From assembly GCA_937891045.1 (NCBI GenBank), contig CALBEV010000131.1, positions 1-53,534 of the forward strand: 53,534 nucleotides of DNA, written 5' to 3'. This document shows positions 37,233 through 47,651 of the stretch, piece by piece. The notes below the pieces were generated by a model. The model did not search any database. It saw only the letters and a program-made list of their open reading frames with translations, and had not been told where the DNA came from. Numbering within the stretch: position 1 is the stretch's first letter; every line of letters begins with the position of its first letter. The DNA comes from an uncultured Burkholderiales bacterium. Lineage in GTDB: Bacteria; Pseudomonadota; Gammaproteobacteria; Burkholderiales; Burkholderiaceae. The translations under genes and the position numbers were made by a program.

Positions 37233-38684
37233 TCAGGCGAACTTGCGCACGTCGACAAAATGGCCGTGAATGGCAGCGGCGGCGGCCATGGCGGGGCTGA
37301 CCAAATGGGTGCGCCCGCCATTGCCTTGACGGCCTTCAAAATTGCGGTTGCTGGTGGAGGCGCAGCGTTCGCCGGGCTCCAAGCGGTCGGCGTTCATGGC
37401 CAAGCACATCGAGCAACCAGGTTCGCGCCACTCAAAGCCTGCAGCTTTGAAAATCTCGTGCAAACCTTCTTGCTCGGCTTGCGCTTTGACCAAACCCGAG
37501 CCGGGCACAACCATGGCCAGCTTGATGTTCTTGGCCACTTTTTGACCGAGTTTTTTAACCACAGCAGCCGCTTCGCGCATGTCCTCAATCCGGCTGTTGG
37601 TGCACGAACCAATGAACACCTTGTCGACAAACAAGTCGTTCAAGGCCTTGCCGGGTTCGAGCGCCATGTAGGTCAGGGCGCGTTCAATCGCACCGCGTTT
37701 GTTCGGGTCTTTTTCTTTGTCGGGGTCGGGCACGATGCCGTTGATGTCCAACACCATCTCGGGCGAGGTGCCCCAGGTGACTTGCGGCAAGATGGCCTCG
37801 GCTTGGAGCTCGACCACGGCGTCAAACTTGGCGTCCGCGTCGGATTGCAGCGTTTTCCAATAAGCCAACGCTTGGTCCCATTCCGCACCACCGACAAACT
37901 GACCGGTTTTGGCATCGGTGCCGGGTGACAGGGGACGCCCTTTCACATACTCGATGGTTTTCTCGTCCACCGCCACCAGGCCAGCGCGAGCGCCGCCTTC
38001 GATGGCCATGTTGCACAAGGTCATACGGCCTTCCATGCTCAAACCGCGAATGGCCGAGCCTGCAAACTCGATGGTGTAGCCGGTGCCGCCGGCCGTTCCG
38101 ATTTTGCCGATGATGGCCAGCACCACGTCTTTGCCGGTGACGCCTTTGGCCAAGGTGCCTTCCACCTTGATGAGCATGTTCTTGGCCTTTTTCGCCAGCA
38201 AGGTTTGCGTGGCCATTACGTGCTCAACCTCGGAGGTGCCAATGCCATGGGCCAGCGCACCAAAGGCGCCGTGGGTGGACGTGTGGCTGTCGCCGCACAC
38301 CACGGTCATGCCGGGCAGGGTGGCGCCGTTTTCCGGGCCAATCACATGCACGATGCCTTGTCGTTTGGACAAAAACGGAAAGAACGCGGCCGAACCGAAC
38401 TCTTTCATGTTGGCGTCGAGGGTGGTGATTTGTTCTTTGCTGATCGGGTCAGTGATGCCGTCGTAGCCCAACTCCCAACCGGTGGTGGGCGTGTTGTGGT
38501 CGGCGGTGGCCACAATCGAGCTGACCCGCCAGACCTTGCGCCCGGCTTGGCGAATGCCCTCAAACGCTTGGGGGCTGGTGACTTCGTGCACCAAGTGGCG
38601 GTCGATGTAGAGGATGGCGGTGCCATCTTCTTCGGTATGGACGACGTGTTCGTCCCAAATCTTGTCGTAAAGCGTGCGTCCCAT
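37233..38684 (-). CDS. leuC: 3-isopropylmalate dehydratase large subunit
   Basis: Catalytic [4Fe-4S] subunit that interconverts 2- and 3-isopropylmalate. The 483 residues begin [15 protein letters not shown]. Cluster ligands are readable as Cys361 (FIGSCTNSR), Cys424 and Cys427 (GCSMCLAMN). [28 protein letters not shown] is the classical aconitase-family signature. It is the first gene of leuCDB, 37 bases downstream of galU's position on the opposite side of the promoter gap; no leucine leader peptide is visible there. Confidence 0.97.
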   Translation of the reverse strand: MGRTLYDKIWDEHVVHTEEDGTAILYIDRHLVHEVTSPQAFEGIRQAGRKVWRVSSIVATADHNTPTTGWELGYDGITDPISKEQITTLDANMKEFGSAAFFPFLSKRQGIVHVIGPENGATLPGMTVVCGDSHTSTHGAFGALAHGIGTSEVEHVMATQTLLAKKAKNMLIKVEGTLAKGVTGKDVVLAIIGKIGTAGGTGYTIEFAGSAIRGLSMEGRMTLCNMAIEGGARAGLVAVDEKTIEYVKGRPLSPGTDAKTGQFVGGAEWDQALAYWKTLQSDADAKFDAVVELQAEAILPQVTWGTSPEMVLDINGIVPDPDKEKDPNKRGAIERALTYMALEPGKALNDLFVDKVFIGSCTNSRIEDMREAAAVVKKLGQKVAKNIKLAMVVPGSGLVKAQAEQEGLHEIFKAAGFEWREPGCSMCLAMNADRLEPGERCASTSNRNFEGRQGNGGRTHLVSPAMAAAAAIHGHFVDVRKFA

Positions 38685-38721
38685 GAGGGGTCCTGGTCGG
38701 TCTGACGAGTTTGTCAGCGGG

Positions 38722-39588
38722 CTATTTTAGGTTTGCCAGATACTGCTTGAATTCTTCAGCGGTTTCGGGGTGGCGCAAGGCCAATTCCACCGTGGCTTTC
38801 AAAAAACCAATCTTGCTGCCGCAGTCGTAGCGCACGCCTTCGTAGGCGCAGGCATAAACGGCTTCAAGCTTCAAAAGACTTTGAATCGCGTCGGTCAGTT
38901 GGTATTCACCGCCAGCACCGGGTTGCAGCTGGTCGATGTGTTTGAAGATGGACGGCGTGAACACATAGCGGCCCACCACGCCCAGGTTGGACGGGGCTTT
39001 GTCAGGCGTGGGTTTTTCCACGATTTGCGACATCTTGGTCAGGCGATCGCCCGCTGGGGTGCCTGCCACCACACCGTAAGAACGGCTTTGCTCGGGCGCG
39101 ATGGTTTCCACCGCCACCACCGAGCTGCGGTAGTGCTCGTACAAGCCCACCAATTGTTTCAAGACACCGGGTTGGTGGTCCAGCAAGTCGTCAGCCAGCA
39201 CCACGGCAAACGGCTCGTTGCCCACCAAAGACGCCGCGCAATTGACCGCATGACCCAAGCCCAGGGCTTCAGGCTGGCGGACATACACACAGTTCACATG
39301 GGCGGGTTTGATATTGCGCACCAGCTTCAACAACTCGGTTTTTTGTTTGGCTTCAAGTTCGTGTTCGAGCTCGAAGGATTTGTCGAAATGGTCTTCAATG
39401 CTGCGCTTGCTGCGACCGGTGACAAAAATCATCTCGGTGATGCCCGCCTCGATGGCTTCTTCCACCGCGTATTGAATGAGCGGCTTGTCCACGATGCACA
39501 GCATCTCCTTGGGGCTGGCTTTGGTGGCCGGCAAAAACCGGGTCCCTAAACCAGCGACAGGAAAAACAGCTTTGCGAACGATGGCCAT
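38722..39588 (-). CDS. galU: UTP-glucose-1-phosphate uridylyltransferase
   Basis: Makes UDP-glucose for envelope polysaccharides. ATG 39588 gives [20 protein letters not shown] and 288 residues. The nucleotide-binding loop [18 protein letters not shown] and the later [11 protein letters not shown] and VVGRYVFTP match the family. The frame is open to 39708, but that would overlap gltA and lacks family sequence. It starts five bases after gltA and may be co-transcribed with it, although the two functions are unrelated. Confidence 0.96.
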   Translation of the reverse strand: MAIVRKAVFPVAGLGTRFLPATKASPKEMLCIVDKPLIQYAVEEAIEAGITEMIFVTGRSKRSIEDHFDKSFELEHELEAKQKTELLKLVRNIKPAHVNCVYVRQPEALGLGHAVNCAASLVGNEPFAVVLADDLLDHQPGVLKQLVGLYEHYRSSVVAVETIAPEQSRSYGVVAGTPAGDRLTKMSQIVEKPTPDKAPSNLGVVGRYVFTPSIFKHIDQLQPGAGGEYQLTDAIQSLLKLEAVYACAYEGVRYDCGSKIGFLKATVELALRHPETAEEFKQYLANLK

Positions 39589-39593
39589 GGCGA

Positions 39594-40904
39594 TCAGCGT
39601 TTGTTCAGGGGGGGCACGTCGCGCTTGACCGAGCCGGTGAACAACTGACGTGGGCGACCGATTTTGTACTCGGGGTCGCTGATCATTTCGTTCAACTGCG
39701 CAATCCAACCGACGGTTCGGGCCAAGGCAAAAATACCGGTGAACAGGTTCACAGGAATGCCGATGGCGCGTTGCACGATGCCAGAGTAGAAGTCCACATT
39801 GGGGTAGAGCTTGCGTGACACGAAGTACTCGTCTTCCAATGCGATTTTTTCCAGCGCTTTGGCCAGCTTGAACAAGGGGTCGTTTTCCAAGCCCAGTTCT
39901 TTCAACACCTCGTCGCAGGTTTCTTGCATCAGCTTGGCGCGGGGGTCGTAGTTTTTGTAAACACGGTGGCCAAAGCCCATCAGCTTGACGCCCGAGTTTT
40001 TGTCTTTGACTTGCTCCATGAATTCACCGACTTTGGCAATGCCGCCATTGGCTTGAATCTCTTCCAGCATGTTCAGGCAAGCTTCGTTGGCGCCGCCGTG
40101 AGCCGGGCCCCACAAACACGCCACGCCTGCAGCGATAGCCGCAAACGGGTTGGTGCCGGAAGAACCACACAAGCGCACGGTGGAGGTGGACGCGTTTTGT
40201 TCGTGGTCGGCATGCAAAGTGAAGATGCGGTCCATGGCTCGTTCGAGCACCGGGTTGACCACATAAGGCTCGCAAGGCGTGCCAAACATCATGCGCAAGA
40301 AATTGCCCGCATAAGACAAGTCGTTCTGAGGATAAAGGAAAGGTTGACCGACGCCGTATTTGTAGGCCATGGCCACCAAGGTGGGCATCTTGGCGATCAA
40401 GCGAATGGCCGCCACTTCGCGGTGTTCAGGGTTGTTGATGTCGGTGCTGTCGTGATAGAAGGCCGACAAAGCGCCGACCAAGCCGGTGAGCACGGCCATC
40501 GGGTGGGCATCACGACGGAAACCGCGCAAGAAAAATTGCATTTGCTCGTGCACCATGGTGTGGTGCGTCACCGTTGTTGTGAATTCTTTTTTGCGTTGCG
40601 TATTGGGCAGCTCTCCGTACAACAGCAAATGGCAGGTTTCCAAATAGTTGCAGTTGGTGGCGAGTTGTTCGATGGGGTAGCCACGGTAGAGCAATTCGCC
40701 TTTGTCGCCATCAATGAAAGTGATGGCCGATTGGCAAGAGGCGGTTGACAAGAAACCAGGGTCGTATGTGAACATGCCAGATTGGCCATACAACTTGCGG
40801 ATGTCAATCACATCCGGGCCAATATTGCCTTGATAGACAGGCATGTCGATAGCTTCTTTGCCGTTGCTGAACTGAAGGGTGGCTTTGTAATCGGCGAGTT
40901 TCAT
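39594..40904 (-). CDS. gltA: Citrate synthase (type II, hexameric)
   Basis: Condenses acetyl-CoA with oxaloacetate, the entry step of the TCA cycle. ATG 40904 gives 436 residues; it has AGGA seven bases upstream. ATG 40910 and a TTG at 40922 are possible but too close to or upstream of that site. Active-site segments are [25 protein letters not shown] (His) and [16 protein letters not shown] (His), with the catalytic aspartate expected near FYSGIVQ. It follows sdhE by 43 bases on the same strand, extending the sdh operon. Confidence 0.97.
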   Translation of the reverse strand: MKLADYKATLQFSNGKEAIDMPVYQGNIGPDVIDIRKLYGQSGMFTYDPGFLSTASCQSAITFIDGDKGELLYRGYPIEQLATNCNYLETCHLLLYGELPNTQRKKEFTTTVTHHTMVHEQMQFFLRGFRRDAHPMAVLTGLVGALSAFYHDSTDINNPEHREVAAIRLIAKMPTLVAMAYKYGVGQPFLYPQNDLSYAGNFLRMMFGTPCEPYVVNPVLERAMDRIFTLHADHEQNASTSTVRLCGSSGTNPFAAIAAGVACLWGPAHGGANEACLNMLEEIQANGGIAKVGEFMEQVKDKNSGVKLMGFGHRVYKNYDPRAKLMQETCDEVLKELGLENDPLFKLAKALEKIALEDEYFVSRKLYPNVDFYSGIVQRAIGIPVNLFTGIFALARTVGWIAQLNEMISDPEYKIGRPRQLFTGSVKRDVPPLNKR

Positions 40905-40947
40905 GGTCATTTCCTGTGTCAAACAATTTCAAAAAAACAAATTCTCA

Positions 40948-41274
40948 TCAAGTTCTCAATAAGGGCAACAGCGCTTGCACTTCGGGCAAAGCCAACACCG
41001 ACTGCACCACCTGGGCTTCGGGGTCCAAAACCGCCAGCGGCTTGGCAGGACGGTTCAGCAAGGTGTCCAGCAAATCGTTGTCAGCCAAATCCATCAGTGC
41101 ATACATGCCACGTGCCATTGCCACGGTCATCCCATCAGCGTGTTGGTTGAAAAACCGCTCGATGAACAAATCGTTTTCCAGCAAACCACGGCGGCTGCGC
41201 CAGCGCAATTTGCTAAGCGCTGCCGCAGACAGAGGTTCGTCGGCGGGCAGCGCATCGAGTTCTTCATCGCCCAT
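40948..41274 (-). CDS. sdhE: SdhE, flavin assembly factor of succinate dehydrogenase
   Basis: SdhE (YgfY/CptB family, DUF339) promotes covalent FAD attachment to SdhA. ATG 41274 gives 108 residues. The motif KLRWRSRRGLLENDLFIERF matches the conserved RGxxE region. The protein is small, acidic at the N terminus and helical. Its ATG overlaps the sdhB stop by one base (TGATG). The frame is open for 90 more codons upstream but that part is antisense-like to sdhB. The C terminus is longer than in E. coli. Confidence 0.92.
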   Translation of the reverse strand: MGDEELDALPADEPLSAAALSKLRWRSRRGLLENDLFIERFFNQHADGMTVAMARGMYALMDLADNDLLDTLLNRPAKPLAVLDPEAQVVQSVLALPEVQALLPLLRT

Positions 41275-41975
41275 CAAACAGCGCGGCTGATCATCAATTC
41301 TTTGATCTTGCCAATCGCCTTCGTCGGGTTCAAACCTTTGGGGCAGACATCGACGCAATTCATGATGGTGTGGCAGCGAAACAAACGGTAGGGGTCTTCC
41401 AAGTTGTCCAAGCGTTCGGCGGTGCCGTGGTCGCGGCTGTCCGCGATGAAGCGGTAGGCCTGTAACAAGCCCGCGGGACCGACAAACTTGTCGGGGTTCC
41501 ACCAAAACGAAGGGCAGCTGGTCGAGCAGCTGGCGCACAAAATACATTCGTACAAACCGTCGAGTTCTTCGCGCTCAGCGGGCGACTGCAGACGCTCTTT
41601 TTCAGGCGGCAGGCTGTCGTTCATCAAGTAAGGCTTGATGGAGTGGTATTGGTTGAAGAACTGCGTCATGTCCACAATCAGGTCGCGCACCACTGGCAAG
41701 CCAGGCAGCGGCTTCAAGGTGATGACGCCTGGCAAGGTCAGCATGTTGGTCAAACAAGCCAAACCGTTTTTACCATTGATATTCATCGCGTCTGAACCAC
41801 ACACGCCTTCGCGGCAAGAGCGACGAAATGACAAGCTGGGGTCTTGCGCCTTGAGCTTCATCAGGGCGTCTAGCAACATGCGCTCGTGACCGTCGAGTTC
41901 CACCTCGATGGTCTGCATATACGGCTTCGCGTCTTTTTCCGGGTCGTAGCGGTAGATGTTGAAAGTGCGTTTCAT
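41274..41975 (-). CDS. sdhB: Succinate dehydrogenase iron-sulfur subunit
   Basis: Carries electrons from SdhA flavin to quinone through three clusters. 233 residues from ATG 41975 (MKRTFNIYRYDPEKD). The [2Fe-2S] ligands are in SCREGVCGSDAMNINGKNGLAC. The [4Fe-4S] and [3Fe-4S] ligands lie in CILCASCSTSCPSFWWN and CHTIMNCVDVCPKGLNP. The start overlaps the sdhA stop by one base (TAATG). It belongs to the sdhC-sdhD-sdhA-sdhB-sdhE order usual in betaproteobacteria. Confidence 0.98.
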   Translation of the reverse strand: MKRTFNIYRYDPEKDAKPYMQTIEVELDGHERMLLDALMKLKAQDPSLSFRRSCREGVCGSDAMNINGKNGLACLTNMLTLPGVITLKPLPGLPVVRDLIVDMTQFFNQYHSIKPYLMNDSLPPEKERLQSPAEREELDGLYECILCASCSTSCPSFWWNPDKFVGPAGLLQAYRFIADSRDHGTAERLDNLEDPYRLFRCHTIMNCVDVCPKGLNPTKAIGKIKELMISRAV

Positions 41976-43768
41976 TAGAAGGTCCTGACTTTGGGTGGGA
42001 TGCTGTCGGTGGTCAGTGGTTGCAGTTTGACCGGCTTGTAACTCATGCTGTTGCTGGCGCTGTGCCACAAGCTGTGCTTGAGCCACTGTTCGTCGTTGCG
42101 GCCGTTAGGGTGTTCGGGCGTATCGGCATAGTCATCCACCGTGTGGGCGCCGCGGCTTTCGTGGCGTGCCGCAGCAGACACCATGGTGGCTTGGGCGCAT
42201 TCAATCAAATTTTCAACTTCCAGCGCTTCAATGCGGGCGGTGTTGAATATCTTGCTCTTGTCTTTCAAGCCAATGTGCTTGACGCGCTCGCGCAGTTCGG
42301 CAATTTGCTGCACACCTTCGTCCATGCTGGCTTGGGTGCGGAACACGCCAGCGTGTTTTTGCATGCTGGTGCGCAAGTCGTTGGCCACGTCTTGGGCGTA
42401 TTCGCCGCTGGTGGTGTTGTTCAAGCGGGCCAAGCGGTCCAAGGTGCGGTCAGCTGCATCGGCTGGCAGTGGTTTGTGGTTTTTGTTTTTCTCGTGGAAG
42501 TCGACGATGTGGTTGCCAGCGGCTTTGCCAAACACCAGCAAGTCCAGCAGCGAATTCGTGCCCAAGCGATTAGCACCATGCACTGACACGCACGAACATT
42601 CGCCCACGGCGTACAAACCATTGACCACCGCGTTGTGGTCGGTGGCGGTTTGCGTCACCACCTGGCCGTTGATGTTGGTGGGAATACCGCCCATTTGGTA
42701 GTGGATGGTGGGCACGACGGGGATGGGCTCTTTGGTGATGTCGACGTTGGCAAAGTTGTGGCCAATCTCGAACACCGAGGGCAGGCGCTTCATGATGGTT
42801 TCCACACCCAGGTGGTCCAACTTCAAATGCACATAGTCCTTGTTGGGGCCGCAGCCTCGGCCTTCCTTGATTTCCTGGTCCATGCAGCGGGACACAAAGT
42901 CACGTGGCGCCAAGTCTTTCAAGGTGGGCGCATAACGCTCCATGAAACGTTCGCCCAGGCTGTTCAAAAGAATCGCGCCTTCGCCACGGCAACCTTCGGT
43001 CAGCAACACGCCAGCACCGGCCACGCCCGTGGGGTGGAATTGCCAAAATTCCATGTCTTCCAGGGGGATACCAGCGCGAGCGGCCATGCCCAAACCATCA
43101 CCGGTGTTGATGAAGGCATTGGTCGACGCCGCAAAAATACGGCCAGCGCCACCGGTGGCCATCAACACAGTCTTGGCTTCCAAGATGTGCAGGTCGCCGG
43201 TTTCCATTTCCAAGGCGGTCACGCCCACCACATCGCCTTCAGCGTCGCGGATCAGGTCTTGCGCCATCCATTCGACGAAGAAATTCGTGTTGGCTTTCAA
43301 GTTTTGCTGATACAGGGTGTGCAGCATCGAGTGGCCTGTGCGGTCGGCCGAGGCACAGGCGCGTTGCACGGATTTTTCGCCGTAGTTCGAGGTGTGGCCA
43401 CCGAAGGGGCGCTGGTAAATGGTGCCATCGGGGTTGCGGTCGAAGGGCATGCCCATGTGTTCCAACTCGTAAACCACTTTCGGGGCTTCGCGGCACATGT
43501 ATTCGATGGCGTCTTGGTCGCCCAGCCAGTCCGAGCCTTTGACGGTGTCGTAGAAATGGAAGTGCCAGTTGTCTTCTGACATGTTGCCCAGGGAAGCGCC
43601 GATGCCGCCTTGGGCCGCCACGGTGTGAGAGCGGGTCGGGAACACTTTGGAGAGCACCGCCACGTTCAGGCCAGCGCGAGAAAGCTGCAGCGAAGCACGC
43701 ATGCCAGAGCCACCAGCTCCAACAATGACCACATCAAAACGGCGGCGGGGAAGGGTGGAACGTGTCAT
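41975..43768 (-). CDS. sdhA: Succinate dehydrogenase flavoprotein subunit
   Basis: Oxidises succinate to fumarate in complex II. 597 residues. N-terminal FAD-binding VVIVGAGGSGMRASL; the FAD-linking histidine is His48 in TRSHTVAAQGG. The active site includes HPTGVAGAGVLLTEGCRGEGAILLN and later RLGTNSLLDLLVFGKAAG. The C terminus ends with the usual KPVKLQPLTTDSIPPKVRTF. sdhD begins 3 bases upstream of its ATG on the same strand, so the two are co-translated or tightly linked. Confidence 0.98.
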   Translation of the reverse strand: MTRSTLPRRRFDVVIVGAGGSGMRASLQLSRAGLNVAVLSKVFPTRSHTVAAQGGIGASLGNMSEDNWHFHFYDTVKGSDWLGDQDAIEYMCREAPKVVYELEHMGMPFDRNPDGTIYQRPFGGHTSNYGEKSVQRACASADRTGHSMLHTLYQQNLKANTNFFVEWMAQDLIRDAEGDVVGVTALEMETGDLHILEAKTVLMATGGAGRIFAASTNAFINTGDGLGMAARAGIPLEDMEFWQFHPTGVAGAGVLLTEGCRGEGAILLNSLGERFMERYAPTLKDLAPRDFVSRCMDQEIKEGRGCGPNKDYVHLKLDHLGVETIMKRLPSVFEIGHNFANVDITKEPIPVVPTIHYQMGGIPTNINGQVVTQTATDHNAVVNGLYAVGECSCVSVHGANRLGTNSLLDLLVFGKAAGNHIVDFHEKNKNHKPLPADAADRTLDRLARLNNTTSGEYAQDVANDLRTSMQKHAGVFRTQASMDEGVQQIAELRERVKHIGLKDKSKIFNTARIEALEVENLIECAQATMVSAAARHESRGAHTVDDYADTPEHPNGRNDEQWLKHSLWHSASNSMSYKPVKLQPLTTDSIPPKVRTF

Positions 43769-43771
43769 CTG

Positions 43772-44137
43772 TCAAAGTCTCCAAAGAACCTGAACCGCCC
43801 AGCCCAAACAAGAGAGCAACCAGACGATGGTGAAAAGGTGCAACGCCAAGCGCAAACCGACGGGCTTGATGTAGTCCATCCAGATGTCGCGCATGCCGAC
43901 CCAGACGTGGTAGGACAGGGCCAAGAAGATGGAAAACGTGAGGGCTTTCATCCACTGTGGGCTGAAGATACCGGCCCATTGGTCATAGCCGATCTCTCCA
44001 CGCGAAAAAATCACTTGCACCAACACCAGCGCGGTGAACAAGGCCATGAGCGCGGCGGTGAGGCGTTGCGCCATCCAGTCGCGCAAACCGTAGTGCGCAC
44101 CCACCACCAAACGTTTGGAACCTATTTTGTCTGTCAT
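43772..44137 (-). CDS. sdhD: Succinate dehydrogenase membrane anchor subunit SdhD
   Basis: 121-residue membrane anchor of complex II with three hydrophobic helices (about 25-45, 65-85, 95-117). YHVWVGMRDIWMDYIKP holds the histidine expected to contact heme b or quinone and the D-Y pair of the family. It is 16 bases after sdhC and 3 bases before sdhA. Low sequence conservation is normal for this subunit; the operon position makes the call secure. Confidence 0.93.
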   Translation of the reverse strand: MTDKIGSKRLVVGAHYGLRDWMAQRLTAALMALFTALVLVQVIFSRGEIGYDQWAGIFSPQWMKALTFSIFLALSYHVWVGMRDIWMDYIKPVGLRLALHLFTIVWLLSCLGWAVQVLWRL

Positions 44138-44153
44138 TTTTCAGCTCCTTGAA

Positions 44154-44585
44154 TCAGTAGAGGCCAAACAACTTGGCACCCAACAGCACGGTCAGACCGA
44201 TGCTTGTCGCCAAGGTGAAGATGGCACTGGAGCGGCCAAATTCTTTGCTGACCGAGTGGGTGGCGTCCATGTACAAATGGCGCAAACCGGCGATCAGGTG
44301 GTGCAAATAGGCCCAAATCAGCGCCAAAGTGACCAAACTGATGAACCAGCTGGGGTACCAGCCGATGCCGCCGTTGTAAGCAGCTTTGAATTTGGCAAAT
44401 GAATATTCCGACGAGACGGATTTATCGAACAACCAGATGATGAAGGGCAGCAACAAAAACATCAGGGCACCGCTGACACGGTGCAGGATGGACACCCAAC
44501 CGGCAGGGGGTAGGCGGTAGGTGGGCAGGTCGTTGAAGGCGTTGATGTTGCGAAACTCTGGCCTTGATGGGGCTTTGTCGGTCAT
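44154..44585 (-). CDS. sdhC: Succinate dehydrogenase cytochrome b556 subunit SdhC
   Basis: 143-residue anchor subunit with three transmembrane helices. The conserved RPEFRNINAF near the N terminus and SILHRVSGALMFLLLPF (quinone-site Ser/Arg) are visible, as is the heme-ligand histidine region WAYLHHLIAGLRHLYMD. It is the first gene of sdhCDABE. The promoter region lies in 44586-44702: TAGAAT on the minus strand (44654-44649) is a likely -10, with no strong -35. Confidence 0.94.
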   Translation of the reverse strand: MTDKAPSRPEFRNINAFNDLPTYRLPPAGWVSILHRVSGALMFLLLPFIIWLFDKSVSSEYSFAKFKAAYNGGIGWYPSWFISLVTLALIWAYLHHLIAGLRHLYMDATHSVSKEFGRSSAIFTLATSIGLTVLLGAKLFGLY

Positions 44586-44683
44586 GCGTCAGGCTTTCTC
44601 GGGGTCGTTTTTGGGACGGGAAACAGGCTTTTCGGGGCAGAACGGATCATTCTATTGCAATGCACAAAAATGACAGTTGGCTT

Positions 44684-44699
44684 GCATTCAAATGAATAC
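44684..44699. promoter_or_regulatory. Near-perfect 16-base palindrome upstream of sdhC
   Basis: GCATTCAAATGAATAC has seven-base arms that match with one mismatch around a two-base centre. It sits just past the gntR stop and about 100 bases before the sdhC ATG, upstream of the candidate -10. Its place and symmetry suggest an activator or repressor site, possibly for the adjacent GntR regulator. This is inference; a second copy was not found at mdh. Confidence 0.35.
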
Positions 44700-44702
44700 C
44701 AA

Positions 44703-45488
44703 TCAATTCAATTCGTTCAAATAGTGGTGTCGATCGGTGCGGTAGACGCCAATTCGCCACTCCATGGGGGTGTCTTGGTAGGTGTAGGACAGGCGCTCAA
44801 CCCGCAACAGTGGGGCGTTGCCATCCACTTGCAGCAGGTGCGCCTCATCTGGGGTGGGGTTGACCGCCCGCAGTTTTTCTTGGGCGCGCAGCATCCTGAT
44901 GCCAAATTCGGCCTCAAACAAGGCGTACATCGGGCCAGTGTCGCGACTCAGGCGCTCGGCGGTCAGGCCTTTGAAGGGCGCTCCCGGGAGCCAAATGTCT
45001 TCATAAATGGTGGGTACGGCGCCAAACGACAGCACCCGCCGCACTTGGAACACGGGGTCGCCATTGGCCAAAGCCAAGGCTTGGGCCACGTCTTTCGGGG
45101 CTTTCAGGCGTTTGCAGTCAACGATTTGACGTTGCGCCGGACCTTGGCTGATGAAATCACCTTGGTCGGGCTTCAACTTTAAAAAACGAAACTGCACTTG
45201 CTGCTCGGCATGGGTGGCCACAAAAGTGCCCTTGCCCTGGCGACGCACCAGCAAATGGTTTTTGGCCAGCTCGTCAATCGCCTTGCGCACCGTGCCCTGG
45301 CTGACTTTGTAACGGGCGGCCAGTTCGAATTCACTGGGAATCGGGTCGCCTGGTTTCCATTCGCCCAGCTGCAGGCTTTGCAGCACCAAGCTTTTGATCT
45401 GCTGATAAAGTGGACTGAAGGCAGGCGATGCCGGCACGGGTGTGTCGGTCCATTCAGTGCTGTTTTCTGCGGTGGTTGAGGGGTTCAC
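44703..45488 (-). CDS. GntR/HutC-family transcriptional regulator (UTRA domain)
   Basis: 261 residues: an N-terminal winged helix-turn-helix (about 25-92, PSEFELAARYKVSQGTVRKAIDEL) and a UTRA ligand-binding domain (about 112-255, RQIVDCKRLKAP … LRVERLSYTYQDTPMEWRIGVYRTDRHHY). It lies between sdhC and mdh, divergent from mdh, in a block of TCA genes. Local control of mdh, acnB and sdh in response to a TCA intermediate is the obvious hypothesis, but neither the ligand nor the targets can be read from sequence. The start ATG 45488 leaves a 130-base divergent promoter region. Confidence 0.92.
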   Translation of the reverse strand: MNPSTTAENSTEWTDTPVPASPAFSPLYQQIKSLVLQSLQLGEWKPGDPIPSEFELAARYKVSQGTVRKAIDELAKNHLLVRRQGKGTFVATHAEQQVQFRFLKLKPDQGDFISQGPAQRQIVDCKRLKAPKDVAQALALANGDPVFQVRRVLSFGAVPTIYEDIWLPGAPFKGLTAERLSRDTGPMYALFEAEFGIRMLRAQEKLRAVNPTPDEAHLLQVDGNAPLLRVERLSYTYQDTPMEWRIGVYRTDRHHYLNELN

Positions 45489-45531
45489 GGTAGACGCGTC
45501 AGGCTCTGGTCATGATCGAGCCGCTATCATA

Positions 45532-45543
45532 TCTTCTATAAGA
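45532..45543. promoter_or_regulatory. Candidate operator in the gntR-mdh divergent promoter
   Basis: TCTTCTATAAGA, with TCTT/AAGA arms around four bases, overlaps the only -10-like sequences (TATCAT, TATAAG) in the 130-base gap between the GntR gene and mdh. A short symmetrical AT-rich site at this position is what is expected for autoregulation by a GntR/HutC protein. The mdh Shine-Dalgarno CGGAGA follows at about 45606. The palindrome is seen; binding is inferred. Confidence 0.4.
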
Positions 45544-45618
45544 CACATGTCTGCTGGCCGTCCAGCTGGCGTCTGCCCCCGCGAAAGTCTTTTCTTTTTT
45601 TAATTTCGGAGATTTCTC

Positions 45619-46608
45619 ATGAGCAAAAAGCCCGTCCGCGTTGCCGTTACCGGCGCAGCAGGTCAAATCGGTTACGCCTTGCTGTTTCGCATCGCCTCTG
45701 GCGAAATGCTGGGCAAAGACCAGCCCGTCATCCTGCAGTTGCTGGAAATCCCTGACGAGAAAGCCCAAAAATCCCTCAAGGGCGTGATGATGGAACTCGA
45801 AGATTGCGCTTTTCCCTTGCTGGCTGGCATGGAAGCCCACGCCGACCCGATGACCGCCTTCAAAGACACCGACTACGCCTTGCTGGTGGGTTCACGTCCT
45901 CGCGGCCCCGGCATGGAGCGTGCTGAACTGTTGTCCATCAACGGTGCCATCTTCACCGCGCAAGGCAAAGCCTTGAATGCCGTGGCTTCACGCCATGTGA
46001 AGGTGTTGGTGGTGGGCAACCCCGCCAACACCAACGCCTACATCGCCATGAAGTCCGCCCCCGATTTGAAACCTGGCAATTTCACCGCCATGCTGCGCCT
46101 GGACCACAACCGCGCCGCGTCGCAAATCGCAGCCAAAACCGGCAAAGCTGTGGCCGATATCGAAAAACTCTGCGTCTGGGGCAACCACTCGCCCACCATG
46201 TACGCCGATTACCGTTTCGCCACCATCCAGGGCGCATCCGTGAAAGACATGATCAACGACCAAGAATGGAACGCCAATGTGTTTTTGCCCACGGTGGGCA
46301 AGCGCGGCGCGGCCATCATTGAAGCGCGCGGTTTGTCTTCTGCCGCTTCAGCAGCCAACGCCGCCATTGACCACATGCGCGATTGGGCGCAGGGCACGCA
46401 TGGCAAATGGGTCACCATGGGCATACCTTCGCAAGGTTGGTATGGCATTCCCAAAGACGTGATGTTTGGTTTTCCCGTCACCTGCGAGAACGGCGAGTAC
46501 AAAGTGGTTGAAGGCTTGGCCATTGACGCTTTCAGCCAAGGCTGCATCGATAAAACCTTGAAAGAACTGACTGATGAGCAAGCGGGCGTGGCCCACTTGC
46601 TGAAGTAA
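45619..46608 (+). CDS. mdh: Malate dehydrogenase
   Basis: NAD-dependent malate/oxaloacetate interconversion. 329 residues, the betaproteobacterial (MDH type with extended loops) form. Visible: NAD-binding [14 protein letters not shown] (10-23), [18 protein letters not shown] with the substrate arginines, [23 protein letters not shown], and the catalytic histidine in [11 protein letters not shown] (His190). The start follows CGGAGA with good spacing. It leads a plus-strand run with the CitE-like gene (23-base gap), a small exported protein and acnB. Confidence 0.97.
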   Translation: MSKKPVRVAVTGAAGQIGYALLFRIASGEMLGKDQPVILQLLEIPDEKAQKSLKGVMMELEDCAFPLLAGMEAHADPMTAFKDTDYALLVGSRPRGPGMERAELLSINGAIFTAQGKALNAVASRHVKVLVVGNPANTNAYIAMKSAPDLKPGNFTAMLRLDHNRAASQIAAKTGKAVADIEKLCVWGNHSPTMYADYRFATIQGASVKDMINDQEWNANVFLPTVGKRGAAIIEARGLSSAASAANAAIDHMRDWAQGTHGKWVTMGIPSQGWYGIPKDVMFGFPVTCENGEYKVVEGLAIDAFSQGCIDKTLKELTDEQAGVAHLLK

Positions 46609-46631
46609 GTCAAAACACTCGGACCACTTGC

Positions 46632-47651
46632 ATGAGCTTGGCTGCACCTCCTGAAATAACTGTTCGGGTGGGTGTGCATCCGCGTGAAGTATTGCAAGGG
46701 GCGCAAGCCGGTGCCATCACATTGCCGGTTTGTGACCATTACAGCGGGGTTGAGCTGCGCATGCGCAAAAGCCTGCAATTGCAGGCCGAGATGACTCAAG
46801 AATTTGGCGTCTGCGTGTTTGATGTCACCTTGGATTGCGAAGATGGTGCGCCAGTGGGTGGCGAGGCCGAGCATGCGGCGCTGGTGTCTGAACTGGCCAT
46901 GGCGGCAGCACCCGATGCGCGTGTGGCGGTGCGGGTTCACCCGGTGGATCACCCCGCGTTTCAGGCCGACATTCAAACCATTGTCGGCCGGGCTGGCGCA
47001 CGTTTGTGCCACATCATGCTGCCCAAGGTCGAGTCGGTGGATGATGTGGTGTTGGCTGTTCAAGCCATCGACGCCGCTGGCGCCAAACACTTGGACGTTC
47101 ATGCCTTGATCGAATCACCAGCGGCCGTGCACCGGGCCTTTGACATCGCTTCGCATCCGCGGTTGCAGTCCTTGAGTTTTGGTTTGATGGACTTTGTGTC
47201 GGCCCACGGTGGCGCGATTCCAGCCGATGCCATGGGCAGTGCGGGGCAGTTCAGCCACCCGCTGGTGTTGCGTGCCAAGCTTGAAATTGCCAGCGCCTGC
47301 CACGCGCACGGCAAGGTGCCGTCGCACTGTGTGGTGACCGAATTCAGCAACCCCGAGGCCATGCAAGCCGCAGCCAGTCGTGCGTCGAAAGAACTGGGCT
47401 ACACCCGCATGTGGAGCATCCACCCTTCGCAAATTCGCCCCATCTTGCAAGCCATGGCGCCGTCTGAAAAAGACATTGAGCAGGCTTGCGAGGTGATGCT
47501 GGCCGCGCAAAATGAAAACTGGGCGCCCATCAGCGTTGGCGGACAGTTGCACGATCGCGCCAGTTACCGCTTCTTTTGGCATGTGCTCGAGCGGGCTCAC
47601 GCCACGGGACGCGCCATGCCCAGCCAAGCCCAACTGTTTTTCAAACCATGA
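46632..47651 (+). CDS. HpcH/HpaI aldolase / citrate lyase beta-like protein
   Basis: 339-residue TIM-barrel protein of the CitE-like branch. The metal/substrate motifs [15 protein letters not shown] (Glu/Asp), [13 protein letters not shown] (Arg), [12 protein letters not shown] and [16 protein letters not shown] (Glu) are present, followed by [12 protein letters not shown] and [12 protein letters not shown]. Family members cleave or form CoA thioesters such as malyl-CoA, citramalyl-CoA or beta-methylmalyl-CoA. No partner citrate lyase alpha or gamma subunit is nearby, so true citrate lyase activity is unlikely. Position between mdh and acnB suggests a role around malate or glyoxylate metabolism. 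The stop overlaps the next ATG. Confidence 0.88.
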   Translation: MSLAAPPEITVRVGVHPREVLQGAQAGAITLPVCDHYSGVELRMRKSLQLQAEMTQEFGVCVFDVTLDCEDGAPVGGEAEHAALVSELAMAAAPDARVAVRVHPVDHPAFQADIQTIVGRAGARLCHIMLPKVESVDDVVLAVQAIDAAGAKHLDVHALIESPAAVHRAFDIASHPRLQSLSFGLMDFVSAHGGAIPADAMGSAGQFSHPLVLRAKLEIASACHAHGKVPSHCVVTEFSNPEAMQAAASRASKELGYTRMWSIHPSQIRPILQAMAPSEKDIEQACEVMLAAQNENWAPISVGGQLHDRASYRFFWHVLERAHATGRAMPSQAQLFFKP